This document shows positions 59,040-64,000 of a stretch of DNA of 64,000 nt, piece by piece (position 1 is the first letter of the stretch; each line of letters begins with the position of its first letter). The translations under genes and the position numbers were made by a program. The stretch lies in the NCBI GenBank assembly GCA_031772625.1, contig CM062814.1, positions 828,180,680 through 828,244,679 of the forward strand. Reading direction: 5' to 3'. The stretch is from Pinus tabuliformis. Lineage: Eukaryota > Streptophyta > Pinopsida > Pinales > Pinaceae. The notes beneath the pieces were generated by a model, which worked only from the letters and a program-made list of their open reading frames with translations, ran no database searches and was not told where the DNA came from.

Positions 59040-60270
59040 CAACAGAAGAAGGAATTGGTGGTGCGCGCGGCAGACTTTTTTGTCATCGTGGGGCACCTCT
59101 ACAAAATGGGCAATGATGAGATATTGCGAAGATATGTCCCTGAATTTGAACAAGGACAAATCCTCACGGAAGCACATGGGGGTGCTATAGGAGGACACTA
59201 TGCAGGACACGCGACCGCACAGAAGATTCTTCGCGCAGGGTTATGGTGGCCAACCTTGCACTAGGATTTGAAAGCGCACTGTAAGGCCTACGATATATGT
59301 CAAAGGACTGGAAAACCATCACGAAGGGACAAGATGCCATTAAATCCACAAATCACACTACAGCCATTTGAAATATGGGAAATTGACTTTGTGGGATCGA
59401 TCAAACCTCAGGGAAAGACGGGCGTGTGCTACATCATCACCGCGACGAAGTACCTGACACGATGGGCGGAAGGTAGCCGGTCAAAGACTGCACAACCATT
59501 ATGATTGTGAAGTTTTTGTTCGAAAACGTGTTGACACGATTTGGCTGTCCGAAAATCTTAATGAGTGATCACGGAACACATTTCATGAATGAAACCATCA
59601 GCGCGCTCATAGAAGAGTTCCAGGTGTATCATCAAAAAAGTACACCGTACCACCCACAAGCTAACGGGATAGTAGAGGCATTTAACAAAATACTGTAGAC
59701 TATGCTAACCAATGTATGTAACGCGCAACGACACGACTGGGACTTGCGCGTACCTGTCGTATTATGGGCCTATAGGACAACGTGCAAAAAATTGATGGGA
59801 CAAACACCTTTCCGGTTAGTCTATGGCATGAAAGTTGTCATGCCGATGGAATACATCGTACCTAGTCTGTGAATAGCAGCACTCACAGGCATGACGGATC
59901 ACAAAGCTTTGGAAGAAAGGCACGCACAGTTAGAAGAAATCGAGGAAGAATGGTTTCTGGCTGGATTTCATAAGCAAGTACAAAAATAGTGTGAAAATGC
60001 CTAGCACGACCGCCATATCAATTTGCACACCTTCAAGGTAACGACTTAGTGCTGCTGTATGACAGTAAGTTTGAAAAATTTCTGGGAAAATTCAGAATGC
60101 ACTGGCTGAGACCATACGTGGTTAAGGAGGTCACAGACAAAGGCACGATCCAGCTAGTCAAACTAAATGGAGAACCCTTCCCAGGCAATGTAAACGGCAT
60201 TTGCTTGAAGCCCTACATGGGTGGGCCACCTATCTCACTAACCGGTCGAAGCATTGTCTTTGCGACCTGA
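59040..60270 (+). pseudogene. Element D integrase region (broken)
   Basis: The HHCC finger (AIGGHYAGHATAQKILRAG, then CKAYDICQRTG) lies around 59180-59320. The core (WEIDFVGSIKPQGKTGVCY, then LMSDHGTHF and [14 protein letters not shown]) lies around 59370-59700. The C-terminal part (LGKFRMHWLRPYVVKEV, then FPGNVNGICLKPY) lies around 60080-60220. No chromodomain is seen. Several breaks are present. Confidence 0.83.
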
Positions 60271-60514
60271 GAAACCAGACAAGGGAATGGGACTATAAAC
60301 ACATGTAGCAGATGCCAGTACCAAGGTAAGGACACAATTCAAACACAGATGATTCAGAAGCAAGAATGCAGCAGCTACAGTAGGTCCAACAAACCACAGA
60401 ACAATGCATTGCGGACCTCCGAGCAGTCTGGGACTAGTTGGAAGGACTCTGCACCAAGATCGTTGCGCTGACAGAGTGACTCAAGGGCGAGTCACAATGT
60501 TTGTGTTGGGGGCC
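60271..60514 (+). other. Element D 3' tail
   Basis: This short tail lies between integrase and the 3' LTR. Its last 120 bases resemble the end of the A 3' coiled-coil region, including CTKIVALTE and the following GAGTGACTC...CGAGTCA. It is probably a shortened remnant of the same downstream gene. Confidence 0.5.
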
Positions 60515-61374
60515 TGTTGGGCATCGGATCCCCCCCACAACATGTTTTGGGGCTCAAAGCCCAGGTTTTGGTCAAATGTATTGTAAGACTTCGCGAAGCG
60601 TGAAGTATAGGTTGAGTCATAGGGTTGTCTGCCCTAAGTTTTGTAATGTAATGTAATGTCATGTCGACATACCCATGGTCTGCGGACCAAGGGATTGTAT
60701 AAATAGAGCGAGGCTCTAATTTGTAAAGAGAGCGAATTGGAGAGATAACAGTAGATGAGTATGAATGGTTGGAGCATAGAGTAAGAATATAAGTGTATTG
60801 GGTCATAGTTGCAGGAAGAGGCTCTGCAGCTGAATGCGCAGAGGCCTAGTAGAGTCTGCAGCTGAGTGTGCAAGGCGGTGTCAAGTCTGTAACCTTGAAC
60901 GAAGAATAATAAAGAGAAGTTGATTCCATTTTCTGTGCATATGCTTGTATATTGCATTATATACATTTATATTGTTTTGTTTATCGCGCACACTTATATG
61001 AATGTTGGATATACTGTTAGTTATCACTAGAATTACACAGATAAGTTAAGTAATCTGATAATAACAGGTTAATAGTAAGGAACTTGGGTAATAATACAGA
61101 TCGCGCCCTGAGTAGGGCTGGGCGAATGCAGCATCACAGGCTGCGAAGGACTAATAGATGCGCGTAGCGACATGTGCGCATGGTCAAACCGCAGACCACC
61201 AGAAGCTCATCAGACATCCCCCAGGTGCGGAAACTTGGTTCTAGCACCCTCCCATACTACTTCAGGTGAGACCTCAGTCCGCACTCCACGGACTGTTGCC
61301 GAAAGGGCCAGTAGTAACGAGATTTGTTTGGTTAAATCACCTTTAAACCTGGGTCAGGCCCATATAAGCCAACA
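60515..61374 (+). repeat. Element D 3' LTR
   Basis: This 860-base LTR starts TGTTGGGCATCGG and ends GCCAACA. It has two units of the 33-bp repeat where the 5' LTR has about three. A TATAAATA box (60698-60705) follows a CATGGTCTGCGGACCA inverted repeat. Confidence 0.9.
60698..60705 (+). promoter_or_regulatory. TATA box of the element D 3' LTR
   Basis: TATAAATA sits in the same context as in the A LTR, just downstream of a short inverted repeat. Confidence 0.55.
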
Positions 61375-61379
61375 CAAGG
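61375..61379. repeat. Target-site duplication of element D, right copy
   Basis: CAAGG lies directly after the D 3' LTR and is identical to the left copy. Confidence 0.85.
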
Positions 61380-62400
61380 TCATGCATGCACGAGTTCACT
61401 CATTCACACACTTAGTCATTTTGTTGATGATTTTGTATCCAAACCACCCTCCACCTGCGAATCTCCATTAAGCTACACTGTGCATTCTTAGCCCTCAATG
61501 ATCATGTACTGCTACCCAGAATTGTTCAGAGCTTGAGGCTACCTCCCAGGCAGTCTACATTGCACAATCATGGAAATGACCTAGCTGACTGACACCTAGA
61601 ATAACACAGAAGTTTCCCTATAAGCCATCTCAATCTGCATTGCCCACAAGCCAATCTATTAAGCCTCTTGCTGGTCAATCGGAGAGTTTGACCAGGCAGT
61701 GACCTTGAGCTTCACTCATCCAAAAAATTGTGTAGAAGATGTCAGTATGCCCACCTTTGTTGACTGAAGAAATTGCGCAGACCCGCTGCCTACCACAACA
61801 CTATCCCTAAAATATGTGTAGTTTTGTCAGCCAGTCCCCCTATCATCTGACCTACTGCTCCTACTGAAAACTTGTAGTTTTCTTATACTATCCTCCTGCT
61901 TCCTGACACCCCACTCAGCCCATAAACTGTGCAAACATGTCTTGCATGCCAAACTCCCAGTTCTACGCAGTTTTCACCAGCAAGCTCCCACAGCCCGCTG
62001 CCAACCTCCCCGGAGAATCTACGCAGTTTTCACTGCTAGTCTCCTCCCTACTGCCTACATTGCCTCTCTGAAAGAATTGCACAGTTTTCCTCACAACTAA
62101 GCTAGATCCTGCAGAATGTCACTGTTGTTCCAGACTGCTCATCCCATCCTCCCAGTGACTTCTGTGAAATTTTCCTTGTTAGTGCCTCGGAGACCGCATC
62201 CTAGCCTGAAATGTGCTCTACGCAGTTTCAGAGCCTTGTCCTCTCTCTCGGTCACCTGCATCCGAAAACGAAAGATGATGCATCATGGGAGACTAGGAGA
62301 TTTCTAGATTTGATGTCATCTCATCATGAGTGATTACAGATACAGGTACATGGATGAGACATGGCGCATGCTAGGAGACTTTTTCACGAACGAATGAACA
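61380..62400. other. Non-coding region with a degenerate ~56-bp repeat
   Basis: No gene is recognised. Between about 61735 and 62235 a motif near CTACGCAGTTTTCAC recurs, at about 61816, 61871, 61963, 62019, 62078, 62160 and 62216, mostly 55-60 bases apart and in pyrimidine-rich surroundings. It looks like an old tandem repeat. Confidence 0.5.
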
Positions 62401-62731
62401 CATGAAGCATGCCAAGTACCAGCGAAGGGGATACATACACGTGCAACATCAAGAAAACACCAAGACCATTGAAGACTCCGTACACCTTGCCATATAGAGG
62501 TGAAGCTCTGATACACAAAGAGCACACTCATCACTCAGCATCACTACAGCTCGACATGGACACCATCATCAACATGAAAAACCAGCACTGTCATGTCGAG
62601 TCATGTCATGAGTCATCTCGGCCACATCATTACTGTGGGCCATATTGTTGTAATCAATGTAATGTAACGTGGAAGTCCAAGAGACCCACATGTAAAGTTG
62701 AAGAGTCATGTAAAGTTGAAGATTCATGTAA
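62401..62731. other. Region with a small open frame, no product recognised
   Basis: An open frame of 150 codons runs through here (62409-62861). It is rich in H, C, S and K and runs on into the tandem duplication that follows. It matches no family I recognise, and its end falls in a repeat. I treat it as non-coding. Short direct repeats (TCATGTAAAGTTGAAG) lie at about 62690-62730. Confidence 0.3.
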
Positions 62732-63240
62732 GTCAAACAGTCATGAGGGAAGTCAAACAGTCACAAGGGTCAGTTTCACCCTTGGCTATATACACCCCTC
62801 ATTTGTACATGCAAAGGACTTTTCACCTTGGATCCTCCCACATAGCCTTGAGAGTTTGTAGTATTTTATTTTAGGAGCAAGAAATGGCTCCAACTCGTCA
62901 CTATCAGGGTTAGTGATGTATCGTGTACCGATGTTTCTTGGAACTTTCACTTAATTCATAAGCCTGCTTACAGGCCATCACTTTCACACATGTATTGTAT
63001 CCATTTGTAAGACTATTCTTTGGACGCTTGTAATGCATTTTGCTACAACCTGTATTAAGATAATTGCACTGTTTTGGTTGTTTTAGTACATATGTTGTTG
63101 GAAATGTGTTGTATCATTTGTTAACGTTGTCTCACCAGTGTGGACTATTTTGTTGAACACTCGACAAAATCATTCTCGTAAACTTGTTATAATGACCGTC
63201 ACACTCGTGTGGAAAATTTCGTTGGGTGTTGTACGTGTCA
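62732..63240. repeat. ~510-bp tandem duplication, first copy
   Basis: It aligns with the following ~510 bases. It includes CAAGGGTCAGTTTCACCCTTG, then GCTATATACACCCCTCA, and TTGGTTGTTTTAGTACATATG. The copies agree at roughly 85 percent by eye. A TATA-like box in an LTR-like setting suggests an LTR or promoter-derived unit. Confidence 0.7.
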
Positions 63241-63765
63241 TGAGGGAAGTCATGAGGGAAGTCGAACAATAACAAGGGTCAGTTTCACCCTTGTCTATAT
63301 AAACCTCTCATTTCTACATGTAAAGGAATTTTCACCTTGGTTCCTCCCACATAGCCTTGAAAATATGTAGTATTTTCTTTGAGGAGTGAGCAGTGGCTCC
63401 AATGCCCCACTATCGAGGTAAGCGATGTATGGTCTACCAATGTGTCTTGGAACATTCTCTTAATTCAGAATCTTGTTAACATGCGAGCACATTTTCACAC
63501 ATGTATTGTATTCGTTTGTAAGACTATTCTTTGGTCGCTTGTAATGCATGTCACTCTAACCTGTATTAAGAAAATTGAACTATTTTGGTTGTTTTAGTAC
63601 ATATGTTTTTGGAAATGTGTTGTATCAATTATTAAAGTTGTCTCATGCGTGTGGACCATTCTGCCAGACACTCAACAAAATCATTCTCGTAAACTTGTTA
63701 TAATCACCATCGCACTCATGTGGACTACTTCACTAGGTATTGTACGTGCTATTTGTTTACCTTGT
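63241..63765. repeat. ~510-bp tandem duplication, second copy
   Basis: This second copy abuts the first, head to tail. It has the same blocks, with TCTATATAAACCTCTCA as the TATA-like part. No coding sequence is seen. Confidence 0.7.
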
Positions 63766-64000
63766 GTTTGTTACTACTGCATCTATGTGGGCTACTCCAC
63801 GGAAGTTGCGCATGTTCAGGTGTGTTGTGTGACTCTAACAAAGTTGGGACTATTCCGTTTCGACTTGAGGCTCACTCTCACCCTCTCCCTCTGCAGTGAA
63901 AGAACCTTGACACAATTGACACTAAGCACTCACCAAGCACGCGAACCTTGATGTTCGAAGACAAAGTAAACCACTCTCAGGAGCTGACAAGAAAGAGCTA
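63766..64000. other. Window end, nothing recognised
   Basis: About 235 bases hold no recognisable gene or repeat. An open frame here is short and unsupported. Confidence 0.4.

Larger units (their letters stand above)
34887..61374 (+). mobile_element. Gypsy element D (host of the nest, broken)
   Basis: This is a Ty3/gypsy retrotransposon about 8.5 kb long without its guests. It has LTRs of about 0.86 kb, a PBS, gag with several zinc knuckles, protease, a second gag-like domain, RT, RNase H and integrase. CAAGG repeats flank it. Element C interrupts its 5' LTR. Its LTRs differ by roughly 8 percent plus indels by eye. The coding regions carry many breaks (more than twenty), so it is the oldest intact-ended element here. 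It shares LTR plan, PBS type and gag with element A. Confidence 0.9.

Noticed and set aside
62409-62861. 150-codon open frame as a host gene
   Set aside because: It matches no recognised family, has short repeats inside it and runs into a tandem duplication. The open length is not remarkable.
1-64000. tRNA or rRNA genes
   Set aside because: Reading both strands I saw no cloverleaf-like gene or rRNA core sequence. The only tRNA-related sequences are primer-binding sites.

Overview
This window is plant nuclear DNA made almost entirely of nested and tandem LTR retrotransposons. I recognise no host gene, tRNA, rRNA or CRISPR array. The plant assignment rests on the element types: Ty3/gypsy elements without a chromodomain and with an extra RNase H, and a Ty1/copia element whose primer-binding site matches initiator tRNA-Met. 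Long LTRs (2.2 to 3.1 kb), deep nesting and slow decay suggest a large genome such as a gymnosperm, but that is inference.

Layout. (1) 1-1757: the left part of gypsy element A (partial 5' LTR, primer-binding site, gag). (2) 1758-31949: a head-to-tail array of gypsy element B, arranged LTR-internal-LTR-internal-LTR-internal-LTR, with a period near 9.3 kb. (3) 31950-34572: the right part of A, a coiled-coil-rich 3' region and its 3' LTR; the A pol genes are absent. (4) 34573-34886: about 300 bp of older sequence ending in a 5-bp target site. (5) 34887-61374: gypsy element D, related to A, flanked by CAAGG direct repeats. Copia element C (35246-53255) sits in the D 5' LTR. Gypsy element E (39188-52025, minus strand) sits in C and is flanked by AGAGG repeats. 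(6) 61380-64000: old non-coding sequence with a degenerate repeat of about 56 bp and a head-to-tail duplication of about 510 bp.

The order of events can be read from the nesting: D entered first, then C, then E. LTR divergence judged by eye agrees: D and C roughly 8 percent, E roughly 4-5 percent, B array LTRs roughly 2 percent. The B array is the youngest-looking part. All elements are broken fossils; D is the most decayed and the B copies the least.

The points most worth a second look are: the triple B array whose four LTRs alternate between two haplotypes; its junctions, which lack a target-site duplication and coincide with loss of the middle of A; an RNase H domain upstream of the reverse transcriptase in two different families (B and E); a second gag-like domain between protease and reverse transcriptase in D; a coiled-coil 3' region next to the 3' LTR of A; perfect palindromes and a GCGAT-rich block in the B LTRs; and a G-run hairpin tract in the 3' LTR of C.
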